Shown here in pieces: positions 1-8,816 of a DNA stretch of 64,000 nt. Made by a program: the position numbers and the translations under genes. The stretch's first letter is position 1. The number at the start of each line of letters is the position of its first letter. The notes under the pieces are model-generated. The model was given only the letters and a program-made list of their open reading frames with translations, made no database searches and was not told the origin of the DNA. The stretch lies in assembly GCF_020832325.1 (NCBI RefSeq), contig NZ_JAFIEU010000011.1:1-64000 (forward strand), written 5' to 3'. The DNA is from Lunatimonas sp. Lineage in GTDB: Bacteria > Bacteroidota > Bacteroidia > Cytophagales > Cyclobacteriaceae.

Positions 1-284
1 GGTATGCCCAATTGCCGGTTCTGACCGTTGTCCTTGGGTATCTCTACCCTGCGAACAGGATTGGGGCGGTACTCGCCCCGCAATATGGTTGTTATTAGTT
101 CATCCTTATGGGAAACAAGATAGTCCTTAAGAGATTCGACTTCCATCTTGTCAACTCCGCCAACCCCTTTATTGCGCTTAACTTGTAAATAAGCTCTGTT
201 AAGGTTCGATGGTGATAGGATGTACTCCAACATACCATATCCTAATTGGTTATAATCCGTGAGCTTGTTTTCAGTTATCCACAT
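1..284 (-). CDS. ltrA: Group II intron reverse transcriptase/maturase, N-terminal fragment
   Basis: About 94 codons of the N-terminus of an LtrA-type intron-encoded protein are visible before the window ends. The start chosen is ATG at 284-282 (MWITENKL...). A GGGAGG Shine-Dalgarno-like run lies about 9 bases upstream, unusual for this genome and in keeping with a mobile gene. Recognisable RT0/RT1 text includes NLNRAYLQVKRNKGVGGVD and the YRPNPVRRVEIPKDNG...RQLGIP motif, which precedes the fingers of the RT domain. The protein would bind and splice its own intron RNA and copy it at the target site. An internal ATG at 233 is also possible. The remainder, including the catalytic YADD box, is outside the window. 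Confidence 0.88.
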   Translation of the reverse strand, partial: MWITENKLTDYNQLGYGMLEYILSPSNLNRAYLQVKRNKGVGGVDKMEVESLKDYLVSHKDELITTILRGEYRPNPVRRVEIPKDNGQNRQLGI

Positions 285-788
285 GAAAGTCTGCCCTCCC
301 ACATTACCTTCGGATGCCGTCCTATTCTTTTGCGGGCAGGTCTTTTCTTCAAAGATATTCTGCTCTCTATCCTTCATGCGGTAACATTCATTCAGTTCTC
401 ACTACTTAAAGTTCAGCCCTTCCCAAATATAGTCGGTATCTGGTACTATGGCCTCGGCTGACTTCTCATGGCTAGCTTTACTCCGTGCTTCTTACTCCGT
501 TTCCGCACGTCCATGAGACCTCCCGTGGTAAGACAACTCACTTTCACTCCATGTCCCCGCCTCATTTACACTCCAAGGTCCGTGTAATCTTTGGACTTCG
601 ACTTGTTTAGCAGTCTCATCCCATTGGATATGCCTGATGTGGTTCGTGTTCCTCGGGGCAGAGTTTTGCCGCCTGCTTCCTTCAGATTCCACCTCACGAT
701 GGACACCCTTGCTATTGGCTAGTGGTTGGCGATTACAAACCCCCACAGTGGACTTTCACCACCTAGTTAGTTACCATGCACGGCACAC
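1..788 (-). mobile_element. Group II intron, 5' part (cut by window edge)
   Basis: The segment reads on the minus strand as a bacterial group II intron. The RNA begins with GTGTG at 788-784, matching the GUGYG 5' consensus, and structured non-coding RNA runs to about 285. The intron-encoded reverse transcriptase starts at 284 and leaves the window. The upstream exon ends in a hairpin (791-822) followed by TATTTTTA, so the insertion point lies just after an intrinsic terminator, the target class favoured by group IIC introns. The 3' end (domains V and VI) lies outside the window, so integrity cannot be judged. The identity rests on the RT N-terminus, the 5' motif and the ~500-nt leader. The subclass is an inference. 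Confidence 0.85.
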
Positions 789-790
789 TA

Positions 791-822
791 AAAATAGCCA
801 GGCAACTTGCCCGGCTATTTCT
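791..822 (-). terminator. Intrinsic terminator used as intron target
   Basis: On the minus strand the sequence AAATAGCC-GGGCAAGTTGCC-TGGCTATT folds into a strong stem and is followed by TTTTTA. The group II intron begins within two bases of the end of this T-rich tail. The hairpin follows a duplicated tRNA-Ser 3' end (825-841), so it was probably the terminator of a tRNA transcript before the intron arrived. Confidence 0.7.
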
Positions 823-824
823 GT

Positions 825-841
825 GCAGAGGAGGAGGGATT
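825..841. repeat. 17-bp copy of tRNA-Ser 3' end
   Basis: GCAGAGGAGGAGGGATT is identical to 991-1007, the 3' acceptor and T-arm end of the adjacent tRNA-Ser. The match stops abruptly on the inner side. It resembles either a relic of a second tRNA-Ser gene or an attachment-site duplication left by an integrative element. Confidence 0.7.
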
Positions 842-869
842 GACTACATCGATCCCGTTTTGGGGGAGT

Positions 870-991
870 TGCAAAAGAAAAGCCTACTTACTCCGTTCGT
901 TTGGACTTTTTTGCTTTTTACGAAGCTCAAGCGAGCTTGGCTTCATAAAAAGCAAAAAGCCCTTCCGCTATGCGGAAAGGCTTTTCTTTTG
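870..991. repeat. Inverted repeat flanking tRNA-Ser terminator
   Basis: GCAAAAGAAAAGCCT at 870-884 is the exact inverse of AGGCTTTTCTTTTGC at 977-991. Between them lie further palindromic sequences: TTTTGCTTTTTACGAAGC pairs imperfectly with GGCTTCATAAAAAGCAAAA. The region looks like rearranged copies of tRNA-terminator sequence. No gene is visible in it. Confidence 0.55.
954..985 (-). terminator. Terminator of tRNA-Ser
   Basis: On the minus strand, just after the tRNA, AAAAGCCTTTCCGC-ATA-GCGGAAGGGCTTTTT forms a long stem with a T-run. It is nearly symmetric, so it could also stop transcription from the other side. Confidence 0.75.
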
Positions 992-1076
992 CAGAGGAGG
1001 AGGGATTCGAACCCCCGGAACCTCTCGGTTCAACGGTTTTCAAGACCGCCGCGATCGACCACTCTGCCACTCCTCT
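992..1076 (-). tRNA. tRNA-Ser(TGA)
   Basis: The minus strand gives a complete class II tRNA of 85 nt. The acceptor AGAGGAG pairs with CTCCTCT, followed by U8/G9, a D-arm GCAGAGTGGTCGA, and an anticodon stem-loop GCGGTCTTGAAAACCGT with anticodon TGA (serine). A long variable arm (AACCGAGAGGTT) and a T-arm GGGGGTTCGAATCCCTC follow. The discriminator base is G, and the CCA end is not encoded. The long variable arm confirms serine. Its 3' end is the source of the 17-bp repeat at 825-841. Confidence 0.95.
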
Positions 1077-1341
1077 ATTATTCCAGTCGAATTTCCCCAA
1101 AAGCTTTTTACTCCTTTTGGGAATGCAAAGGTAATCCCATTCTTTGATTTTTCAAATGAAGGCCACTGTATTTTTTTTGATCTCAACTGGTTTTCATCCA
1201 CTACAATCCAGCTCTTTGATTTTCAGAGATAAAGAAAACCTGTTACTGACTCCAACAAAAAAAATCTGAGTTTTCTGCCACTACCGAAATCCAAACGTGC
1301 AACACAGATCGTACATGCCCCAAACCAAACAAATTTCTATC

Positions 1342-2874
1342 ATGATTACAAACCACTTTTCAAAAAACCTCTTGGGCGTACTTGCCCTAGCTGCGAGCCT
1401 AAGCCTAGCGGCCTGCAACGACGAGATGATGCCAACTGTAGAAAACCCCGATGGGGAAATGGGGATCGCACCTGACCGTATGTTTACTGCTCTTACCAAC
1501 GACAACCGCATCGTTCAGTACCATGCCCGAAACCTGACCGATCCCATGGATATCCGTAGCATTACCGGACTGCCCAACGGCGAGATGATCATCAGCATAG
1601 ACTACCGACCCGCCACCGGCCAGCTCTATGCACTCGGCAGCAGCAGCCGACTCTACCTAATCAACGAAAATTCCGGCATGGCCACACCACTCGGGGAAGG
1701 CCCCTTCTCCCCAACCATTATGGGCGAAAACGCCTCCATCGACTTTAACCCCACCGTGGACCGCATCCGATTGGTTACCGCCTCGGGTCAAAATCTGCGC
1801 CTTCATCCCGAACTGGGAACTGTCGTGGCCACCGACGGTAACATCAGCGGTGGCAACAACCCCCAAATCGGTGCCGTGGCCTATACCAATAGCATGGCAG
1901 GTGCTTCCTCCACCCTACTCTACGATATTGACTTCGCCACTGACAAGCTCTACATCCAGAATCCCCCAAATGACGGTGGCTTGGAAGAAGTAGGTGATCT
2001 AGGGATTGACTTTATGGGCATGGGCAATTTTGACATCAGCCCGGACAATGCTGCGGCGCTGGCCGTCACCCAGCATGAAGATGAATCCAGACTCTACACC
2101 ATCAACCTCTCCTCCGGAAAGGCCGAATGGGTGGGGAAATTCGCCCTCCCGGTGGTAGGCATCGCTTTCAAGACCAACCCAGTGGCCTACGCAACCACCG
2201 CAGACAACAAACTACACCGTTTTGATCCCACCTCCCCATCCATAAATACAGTGGACATTACCGGATTAATGGACGGCGAGTGGATTGCGGGACTTGATTT
2301 TAGACCAGCTAACGGAGCGCTATACGCCATCAGTAGTGAAAGTAGGTTGCTGACGGTAAATACCGCCAATGGTTCTGTAATGGAAATTGGAAGCGGACTC
2401 TATCCAAGTCTGATGGGAGACAGCTTTGGTTTTGATTTCAACCCCACCGTGGACCGCATCCGACTGGTTAGCAACACCGGCCAAAACCTAAGACTTCACC
2501 CGGATCTCGGTACAGTAGTGGCTACAGACGGAGACCTTAACCCTGGTACCCCAAGGGTAAACGGCGCCGCCTACACCAACAACTTTGCAGGAGCCTCCAG
2601 CACCCTACTCTATGTGATCGACTCGGAAACCAACATGCTGTATACGCAGGACCCGCCAAACGACGGAGTACTGGTACCTGTAGGTGCATTGGGATTGGAT
2701 ATAAACGAAGACAATGGATTTGACATTGGAGGAGATTCTAACACTGGCTTTGCCCTGCTAAAAGTAGGCAATGCAACAGCCGTGTACACGATTAACCTCT
2801 CTACCGGCATGGCCACCAAGGTCGCTGACTTCGCTATCGAGCCTACAGCGATGGCTATAGGGTTAGGGTTTTAA
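1342..2874 (+). CDS. Tandem DUF4394 lipoprotein
   Basis: A lipoprotein of about 510 residues built from two copies of the DUF4394 domain. The start is set at ATG 1342 (MITNHFSKNLLGVL...) because it gives a clean type II signal peptide ending in the lipobox LAAC. The upstream ATG at 1297 would add a hydrophilic tail. Each half carries the same blocks: a NxLHRF/NRIVQY opening, IDYRP or LDFRPANGxLYA, DFNPTVDRIRLV and GQNLRLHPxLGTVVATDG. These are typical of DUF4394, a beta-propeller-like family of unknown function found in secreted and lipidated proteins. The protein probably sits on the outer membrane. It stands alone, followed by a hairpin at 2894-2936. Confidence 0.85.
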   Translation: MITNHFSKNLLGVLALAASLSLAACNDEMMPTVENPDGEMGIAPDRMFTALTNDNRIVQYHARNLTDPMDIRSITGLPNGEMIISIDYRPATGQLYALGSSSRLYLINENSGMATPLGEGPFSPTIMGENASIDFNPTVDRIRLVTASGQNLRLHPELGTVVATDGNISGGNNPQIGAVAYTNSMAGASSTLLYDIDFATDKLYIQNPPNDGGLEEVGDLGIDFMGMGNFDISPDNAAALAVTQHEDESRLYTINLSSGKAEWVGKFALPVVGIAFKTNPVAYATTADNKLHRFDPTSPSINTVDITGLMDGEWIAGLDFRPANGALYAISSESRLLTVNTANGSVMEIGSGLYPSLMGDSFGFDFNPTVDRIRLVSNTGQNLRLHPDLGTVVATDGDLNPGTPRVNGAAYTNNFAGASSTLLYVIDSETNMLYTQDPPNDGVLVPVGALGLDINEDNGFDIGGDSNTGFALLKVGNATAVYTINLSTGMATKVADFAIEPTAMAIGLGF

Positions 2875-2893
2875 CAACCGCTAAACCAGTAAG

Positions 2894-2936
2894 AATCCGC
2901 ATGGCCCATGGACACCGCATTGGAGCCATGCGGATT
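2894..2936. terminator. Hairpin between convergent genes
   Basis: AATCCGCATGG (2894-2904) pairs perfectly with CCATGCGGATT (2926-2936), giving an 11-bp stem followed by GTTTAG. It lies between the stops of the DUF4394 gene and ackA. The T-tract is weak, so termination efficiency is uncertain. Confidence 0.6.
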
Positions 2937-2949
2937 GTTTAGAAGGTCC

Positions 2950-4149
2950 CTATCCTTCCTGTACCAACGCATGGGTTTGAAGTCCAATTTCCAACTCCTC
3001 GTTTGTGGGAACCACCAGCACCTTTACCGGGGAAGAACCTTCCTGGATCTCTCTTAATCCACTACCCTGCCGGTTTTTTGACTGGTCTAGGCGAATACCC
3101 AAGTAATCCATGTCTGCACAGACGGCCTCCCGCATGTCGGGATCGTTTTCGCCTACCCCGGCCGTAAAAATCAACGCGTCTAGTCCATTGAGCGCTGCAC
3201 AGTAAGCCCCCACGTATTTCTTAATGCGATAGGCATACAGTTCGTACGCGAGGCGGGCATCCTCTTCTCCTGCTGCTATGGCTTTTTTCACATCCCGCAT
3301 ATCGCTATAGCCACACAGACCCAAAAGCCCACTTTTCTTGTTGAACACCTCGTTCACCTCCTTGACGGAAAAACCCCTTTCCCGGATTAAATGAAAAATA
3401 ACGGAGGGATCAATATCTCCGCACCGGGTACCCATCACCAAGCCCCCCATAGGACCTAGCCCCATGCTATGATCCATAGAAATGCCGCCGGCAATTGCGG
3501 TAATGCTGCATCCATTGCCCAAGTGGACAGTTATGAGCTTAGCATCGGGTTTACCCAACACAGCCTGTGCCCTTTTGGCTACGTACTGATGGGAGGTACC
3601 GTGAAAGCCATATGCACGAATTCCCTGATCGGAATAGAGATCCTGAGGAATCGCATAACGATAGGCTCTGGGCGGCATCGATTGATGAAAGGCCGTATCA
3701 AAAACTGCTACTTGTTTTGCCTCTGGAAATAATTCCTCTGCCACCTCTATTCCCAAAAGGTTTGGTGGGTTATGCAGGGGCGCTAGGGAAATCAGTTCCT
3801 GTATTTTGGACTTTACCGCTTCGGTGACCAGGGTGGTAGCAGCAAATTCCTCTCCCCCGTGTACTACCCGATGGCCAATGGCGGAAACCTCTTCCAAGCC
3901 TGCTACCACCCCGGCATCCCTATCGATCAGCATACCCGTGACCTTCAGCAAGGCAGATTTATGGTCCGGAATGGGTACCTCTACCCGAAATACCAATTCC
4001 TGACCATCCCGATGCACGGTATGGGTAAGCGAAGAATTCGCCAACCCTATTCGATCTACCAACCCCACGCAGAGGGGGTATTCGGAAGGCATATCAAAAA
4101 GTTGGTATTTGAGCGAGGAGCTCCCTGAATTAATTACAAGTATCTTCAT
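2950..4149 (-). CDS. ackA: Acetate kinase
   Basis: Acetate kinase makes ATP and acetate from acetyl phosphate and ADP, the second step of the Pta-AckA overflow and fermentation route in the cytoplasm. The 399-residue length is standard for the family. Visible signatures are the N-terminal INSGSSSLKYQLF with the Mg-binding Asn7, GHRVVHGGE near residue 90, HLGNGCSI near 205, and the substrate/phosphate loop MGTRCGDIDPS near 240. It lies 27 bp downstream of pta on the same strand, so the two probably form an operon. It is convergent with the DUF4394 gene. Confidence 0.97.
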   Translation of the reverse strand: MKILVINSGSSSLKYQLFDMPSEYPLCVGLVDRIGLANSSLTHTVHRDGQELVFRVEVPIPDHKSALLKVTGMLIDRDAGVVAGLEEVSAIGHRVVHGGEEFAATTLVTEAVKSKIQELISLAPLHNPPNLLGIEVAEELFPEAKQVAVFDTAFHQSMPPRAYRYAIPQDLYSDQGIRAYGFHGTSHQYVAKRAQAVLGKPDAKLITVHLGNGCSITAIAGGISMDHSMGLGPMGGLVMGTRCGDIDPSVIFHLIRERGFSVKEVNEVFNKKSGLLGLCGYSDMRDVKKAIAAGEEDARLAYELYAYRIKKYVGAYCAALNGLDALIFTAGVGENDPDMREAVCADMDYLGIRLDQSKNRQGSGLREIQEGSSPVKVLVVPTNEELEIGLQTHALVQEG

Positions 4150-4176
4150 CCTGTTTGTTCTTTATACCGAAAAGCC

Positions 4177-6273
4177 CTATTCCTGTGCTTGAATGGCAGT
4201 AATAACCACCGTATTGAACACATCGTCTACCGTACAGCCTCGGCTTAGGTCGTTTACCGGTTTGTTCAATCCCTGCAAAATCGGGCCTATCGCCATGGCT
4301 CCGGACTCCCGCTGTACAGCTTTGTAGGTGTTGTTGCCTGTATTTAGGTCTGGAAAAATGAGCACCGACGCATTGCCCGCCACCTCGGAGTCCGGCATCT
4401 TTTGCTTTCCAGTTGCTGGATCCACTGCGGCGTCGTACTGAATGGGCCCTTCAATCTGAATCTCAGGATGCGAAGCTTTCACAATTGCCGTAGCCCTCCG
4501 TACCGTCTCCACGTCGTCCCCTGTTCCGGAAGCCCCAGAAGAATAGGAAAGCATGGCCACCCGGGGCTCTATGCCAAACTTCTTGCTGGTATCCACCGAA
4601 GAAATGGCGATTTCTGATAGCTCCTCGGCAGAGGGGTTGATATTGATCGCACAATCTCCAAAAACGGTGACCCGGTCGGGTAAACACATAAAAAAGACCG
4701 AAGAAACCAGTGAAATGCCTGGCTTGGTTTTGATAATTTGCAGGGCAGGACGGATCGTGTGGGCGGTGGTATGAATCGCACCGGATACCATTCCGTCAGC
4801 GTGCCCTTTGTACACCATCATGGTCCCGTAATAGGCCACATCACTCATGAGATCCCTGGCCACGCTGAGTGTCATGTTTTTTGCTTTTCGGAGCTCATAC
4901 AGGGTATTCACATAATCCTCAAAGTACACCGCCTCCACCGGATTGATGATCTGGCAGTTATGCCTGTCCAAGCCCAACCCGAGTCGATTGATAGTCCCTA
5001 GGACTTCCTCGGGATCACCCAACAGCGTGATATTGACCACACCCTGTCGCACCAACCGGTCTGCGGCTTTTAGAATGCGCTCGTCCTTGCCCTCGGGCAA
5101 GACTATGTGCCGCTTACGCTGCTTCGCCCGGTTCACTAACTGGTATTGAAACATTCGGGGAGTAACCCCTGTCGGCTTAAAGGTGGCTATCTCCCGCTCT
5201 AGGCGCTCTACATCTATGTATTTCCGGAAGGTACTGACTGCATGGTGGATTTTTTCTACATCATCGGGCAGGATGCGGGAGTGTATACCTGCTACTTTGG
5301 TGGCTGCATAAAATGACGGTTCCTTCACGGCCAAAATGGGCAGGGTATGCTCGGAACCCTCAATTAACCGCATTACAGATTCAGGAAGCTCAAACCCACC
5401 TGTCAGAACCACTCCGCCTATTTTGGGGTAATTTTTCGACAAATCTGCCTGCATGGTTGCCAAAACAATATCGGATCGGTCCCCGGGCGTTACGACGAGC
5501 ACGTTACGTTTGATGTGCTGTAAGAAATTTGGCACTTGCATGGCTCCGAAGATGAAGTGATCGGCTCGGTTCGCCAAGTGGCGCTCGCCAAAAAGCACGT
5601 TGGCACCTAGGTAATTTTTCACTTCTTGCATGGTAGGGCTCTTAAGCTCTTGGATCTTGGGGATTACGGCCAGCAGTATCGAAGGATCTAGCTGGGCCTG
5701 AAGCGTGGTCTGGATTTCGTCCAGTGCCAGTTCATCTACTTTATTGACCACGATTGCGACCACCTTTACCTTTCGGTCGATAAAATTCCGCAGTGTGACC
5801 ATGGCGGCACTTGATATCTGAGAAACGGATTTTTCATCCCCGGAAAGTACAATGACAACAGGGGTTCCCAGATTCTTTGCAATGGTGACGTTGGCATCAA
5901 ACTCAAACGCTGTCCCTTCTCCTAGGAAGTCGCTCCCTTCAATCACGGTGAAATCATACTTGGCTTCTATGGCCTTTTGGCGACTGATAATCGTATCGAT
6001 GATCTCATCCTGATGACCGGATTCGATCAAGAGGTCGGCTTCGTTTTTGGTATAAGCGTAAGAACTATCGTAATCTATCGGAAGTTTAAAATGTTGGATC
6101 AACGTGTCGATATGAGGGTCCCTTTTTAAATCTGGGTGATGATTCACGATGGGCTTAAAATACCCCACCCGTTGCGCTTTGGCGAGAAGCATATCTACCA
6201 AGCCCAATGCAATCACAGACTTCCCGCTGAATGGCTGGGTGGTGGCAATAAAAATACTTTTGTTAGGCTGCAT
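4177..6273 (-). CDS. pta: Phosphate acetyltransferase (class II)
   Basis: Pta interconverts acetyl-CoA and acetyl phosphate. The 698-residue length and layout match class II enzymes. An N-terminal P-loop/BioD-like domain (TQPFSGKS around residues 12-19) is followed by a DRTGG-type regulatory domain in the middle and a C-terminal PTA_PTB catalytic domain from about residue 370. The catalytic part contains VLPEGKDERILKAA, DGMVSGAIHTTAHTIRPAL, SGASGTGDDVETVR and FPDLNTGNNTYKAVQR. It is the first gene of the pta-ackA operon. The N-terminal domain usually mediates allosteric control and oligomerisation in this class. Confidence 0.96.
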   Translation of the reverse strand: MQPNKSIFIATTQPFSGKSVIALGLVDMLLAKAQRVGYFKPIVNHHPDLKRDPHIDTLIQHFKLPIDYDSSYAYTKNEADLLIESGHQDEIIDTIISRQKAIEAKYDFTVIEGSDFLGEGTAFEFDANVTIAKNLGTPVVIVLSGDEKSVSQISSAAMVTLRNFIDRKVKVVAIVVNKVDELALDEIQTTLQAQLDPSILLAVIPKIQELKSPTMQEVKNYLGANVLFGERHLANRADHFIFGAMQVPNFLQHIKRNVLVVTPGDRSDIVLATMQADLSKNYPKIGGVVLTGGFELPESVMRLIEGSEHTLPILAVKEPSFYAATKVAGIHSRILPDDVEKIHHAVSTFRKYIDVERLEREIATFKPTGVTPRMFQYQLVNRAKQRKRHIVLPEGKDERILKAADRLVRQGVVNITLLGDPEEVLGTINRLGLGLDRHNCQIINPVEAVYFEDYVNTLYELRKAKNMTLSVARDLMSDVAYYGTMMVYKGHADGMVSGAIHTTAHTIRPALQIIKTKPGISLVSSVFFMCLPDRVTVFGDCAININPSAEELSEIAISSVDTSKKFGIEPRVAMLSYSSGASGTGDDVETVRRATAIVKASHPEIQIEGPIQYDAAVDPATGKQKMPDSEVAGNASVLIFPDLNTGNNTYKAVQRESGAMAIGPILQGLNKPVNDLSRGCTVDDVFNTVVITAIQAQE

Positions 6274-6390
6274 GAATTACGTCGGTTTTAAAATCAAAGT
6301 TATTTTTTACACATCCCCTCCCGACCAACTACACATTCAAATTTACTGTATTTTGGCCAATCCCCCACAGTCAATCTTTGGATGAACGGA

Positions 6391-7332
6391 CTAAATCCGG
6401 GGTATTCGTCGCTTTCGCCGGTTGGCCGCCTTATCCAAACTGACATTGATCTCAAATCCCACTAAGATGATGATGGAAGTTATCCAAAGCCAAAGCATCA
6501 GCGCGATCATCGTGCCTATAGAGCCATACAGCTTGTTGTAGCTAGCAAAATTGTTCAAGTAAAAGGTGAAGGCGTAAAAGCTCAGGTTAATTAGCAATGC
6601 TGCCACGATGGATCCGGTTGAAAAAAACCTCCACTTATCGTGTACAACCGGGGCAAATCGAAAGATGTAGGCCGTGGCAATCAAAAACAGTAACAACAAC
6701 ACCAAAAACTTCAAGGTGGACAGCGAGTAATAATACAGGGTATTATTGACAAACTCGTAGGTGGAAAGTCGATACAACATGCCACTGCCAATAATCATCA
6801 CCAAGACGGCCACGCATATGCTCAGTACCAACACCATGATGATACTGACCGCAATGGCCCGGGTGTAAAAAAAACCACGGCTTTCCTTGGTCTTGTAGAC
6901 GGCATTAAAGGCATTCATCAGCGAAATCACCCCGTTGGTGGCAAGATACAGTGCCAAAAAAAAGCCCAGTGACAAGAGGCTTTGCCTGGGTTTGCTCACG
7001 ATATCCATGATAGTGGCCTCAGCCTCCTGGTAGAGGGAAATCGGCATAAACTCTTGGATAAAAAGCAGGATATTCTCGGTGGTAACCGCCGCTACGAAGA
7101 ATTGCACGTACGGGATGACGTTTAGCAAAAATAGAATCAGAGGAAACAACGCAATGGTAAAGTTAAAAGCCATCGCACTCGCCCGCTCAAAAATCTCATC
7201 CTTCTGTAGCTGCCGAAGAAAAATCTTTCCTACATCGTATACGTTTTGGTCCGGATTACCAAAATGGACCGTGCGCAACTTGATAGCTTGCTGATGGAGT
7301 TTGACGGCGATATCGTGGAGTGGCTTTCTCAA
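6391..7332 (-). CDS. YihY/BrkB family membrane protein
   Basis: A 313-residue integral membrane protein of the YihY/UPF0761 (formerly BrkB) family, function not established. Six hydrophobic helices are visible between residues ~55 and ~295, starting with ASAMAFNFTIALFPLILFLLNVIPY, a family hallmark. The C-terminus is basic (KAANRRKRRIPRI). It is the last gene of a tight three-gene minus-strand set with mltG and a thioesterase, 10 bp after the latter. The name 'ribonuclease BN' sometimes attached to this family is an old mis-annotation and should not be used. Confidence 0.88.
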   Translation of the reverse strand: MRKPLHDIAVKLHQQAIKLRTVHFGNPDQNVYDVGKIFLRQLQKDEIFERASAMAFNFTIALFPLILFLLNVIPYVQFFVAAVTTENILLFIQEFMPISLYQEAEATIMDIVSKPRQSLLSLGFFLALYLATNGVISLMNAFNAVYKTKESRGFFYTRAIAVSIIMVLVLSICVAVLVMIIGSGMLYRLSTYEFVNNTLYYYSLSTLKFLVLLLLFLIATAYIFRFAPVVHDKWRFFSTGSIVAALLINLSFYAFTFYLNNFASYNKLYGSIGTMIALMLWLWITSIIILVGFEINVSLDKAANRRKRRIPRI

Positions 7333-7342
7333 GGTGGCTGAT

Positions 7343-7762
7343 TCACGAGGATTCCTTTTCGAAATACGGACGCAGTAGATCCAATAGATCCTTGGGCGGC
7401 CTACAGGGCTTATGGTCGGCAGTTCGCAAAAAGGTAAGCAGGGTCTCCCCTTGGTTGATCAAACGCCCCGCCTCGTTGTACACGTCGTAATGAAAACGGA
7501 TACGCATGCCCGGCATTTCCTTGATGTGGGTTTGTATGGTGAGCATCTCATCGTATCTCCCCGGCCAGAGGAATCGGGTGTGGTTTTCCAGCACAGGCAT
7601 CATAATGCCTTCCTCCTCCATTTGGCTATAAGAGAAACCTATGTTTCGCATGGCCTCCACGCGGCCCACTTCGTAGTACATGGCGTAGTTTCCATAATAC
7701 ACATACCCCATTTGGTCTGTTTCTGCATACCGTACTCTCAGGCTTGTCTCTGATGAAAACAT
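7343..7762 (-). CDS. Acyl-CoA thioesterase, 4HBT/YbgC family
   Basis: A 139-residue hotdog-fold thioesterase that should hydrolyse acyl-CoA or acyl-ACP thioesters in the cytoplasm. The signature VRYAETDQMGYVYYGNYAMYYEVGR at residues ~10-35 contains the catalytic Asp of the YbgC/FcbC type, where D is followed by QMG and YYGNY. The length is normal. It sits 7 bp downstream of mltG and 10 bp upstream of the YihY gene, so the three are probably co-transcribed. YbgC-type enzymes often associate with envelope functions, which suits the neighbours. The true substrate is unknown. Confidence 0.9.
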   Translation of the reverse strand: MFSSETSLRVRYAETDQMGYVYYGNYAMYYEVGRVEAMRNIGFSYSQMEEEGIMMPVLENHTRFLWPGRYDEMLTIQTHIKEMPGMRIRFHYDVYNEAGRLINQGETLLTFLRTADHKPCRPPKDLLDLLRPYFEKESS

Positions 7763-7769
7763 GGCTTTT

Positions 7770-8816
7770 TTACTTATATATCTTAGACCTGTTCAATGCA
7801 TTTTGATACCTCCGCGCATTATTCATGTGGTCCCTTAGGTTGGTTGCAAAGGCATGATACCCAGAGAAATCATCTTTGGCACAGAAATACAGATACCCAT
7901 GGCTTTCGGGATTAAGCACCGCATCAAGCGCCGAAATCTCGGGTAAGTTAATAGGGCCGGGAGGAAGACCTACATGTTTGTAGGTATTGTAGGGACTGTC
8001 TATCTCCTTGTGCACATTCAATACCCGCTTGATCTCAAAATCTCCCAACGCAAACACCAAGGTAGGGTCCGCCTGTAGAGCCATGTTTATCCGCAACCGG
8101 TTAATATATACCCCCGCAACCCTAGGCCTTTCATCGGCTTTTGCGGTTTCCGCTTGCACGATAGAAGCCAGTGTGGATACTTCCTTTTGACTCATCCCCA
8201 GGGTGGCGGCTTTTGCCTTTCTTTCGTCGGTCCAAAACCGCTCGTACTCCTTGTACATTCTATCAAACAACCCCTCCGGACTCACATTCCAAAAAACCTG
8301 ATAGGTATTGGGAATAAAAATGGAAAGAATGGTTTCCTTTTCAAATCCATAACGCGAGATCAACACCGTATCCCGCAACAGGTCCAGAAAGTCCTCCTCC
8401 TCCATTTCCAGATTTCGGGTGATCTTTTCGGCCAGATCGGTATCCACTCGCACATTATTAAATGTAACGTTTACTGCGGTCTGCCTACCGGAACGTAGCA
8501 AGGTCACCAGCTCCCGGTTAGAGAGGCGTGGGGGGATTCGGTAATGCCCGGGCAGCACGCGTTCTTGGTACTTCATGACTTTGGCCACAAAACTGAAGGT
8601 TAGCAGATCCTGCACTATTCCCTGATTGACCAGTTCGTCCCGTACGGTCTCAAAATCCGATCCCGTGCGGATGTAAAAACTGACCGGGGTGTCAGCCTCC
8701 ACCAGCGTGTTGGGAGAAAAAAAAGCCTGATAAAAATAAAAGGAAAGGGAGGCAAACAGCACAGAGAATGCCACAATCCCTACCATAATGTATTTACTTC
8801 TTTTTTCTGACACCAT
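7770..8816 (-). CDS. mltG: Endolytic peptidoglycan transglycosylase MltG
   Basis: MltG cleaves nascent glycan strands inside the chain and helps set their length, acting at the outer face of the inner membrane. One N-terminal transmembrane helix (residues ~10-31, VGIVAFSVLFASLSFYFYQAF) is followed by a LysM-like region (PGHYRI) and the YceG domain. The catalytic glutamate lies in LASIVQAETAK. The conserved block YNTYKHVGLPPGPINLP and the terminal YLYFCAKDDFSGYHAFA are clear. At 348 residues it has the usual length. It leads the mltG-thioesterase-YihY operon and faces a non-coding gap of about 340 bp. Confidence 0.95.
   Translation of the reverse strand: MVSEKRSKYIMVGIVAFSVLFASLSFYFYQAFFSPNTLVEADTPVSFYIRTGSDFETVRDELVNQGIVQDLLTFSFVAKVMKYQERVLPGHYRIPPRLSNRELVTLLRSGRQTAVNVTFNNVRVDTDLAEKITRNLEMEEEDFLDLLRDTVLISRYGFEKETILSIFIPNTYQVFWNVSPEGLFDRMYKEYERFWTDERKAKAATLGMSQKEVSTLASIVQAETAKADERPRVAGVYINRLRINMALQADPTLVFALGDFEIKRVLNVHKEIDSPYNTYKHVGLPPGPINLPEISALDAVLNPESHGYLYFCAKDDFSGYHAFATNLRDHMNNARRYQNALNRSKIYK

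Noticed and set aside
246-843. Several short open frames on both strands in the left edge
   Set aside because: They lie on the RNA part of the group II intron and its exon junction and have no protein-like composition.
807-1232. Open frames running across the tRNA-Ser region
   Set aside because: They read through the tRNA gene and terminator hairpins, so they are chance frames.
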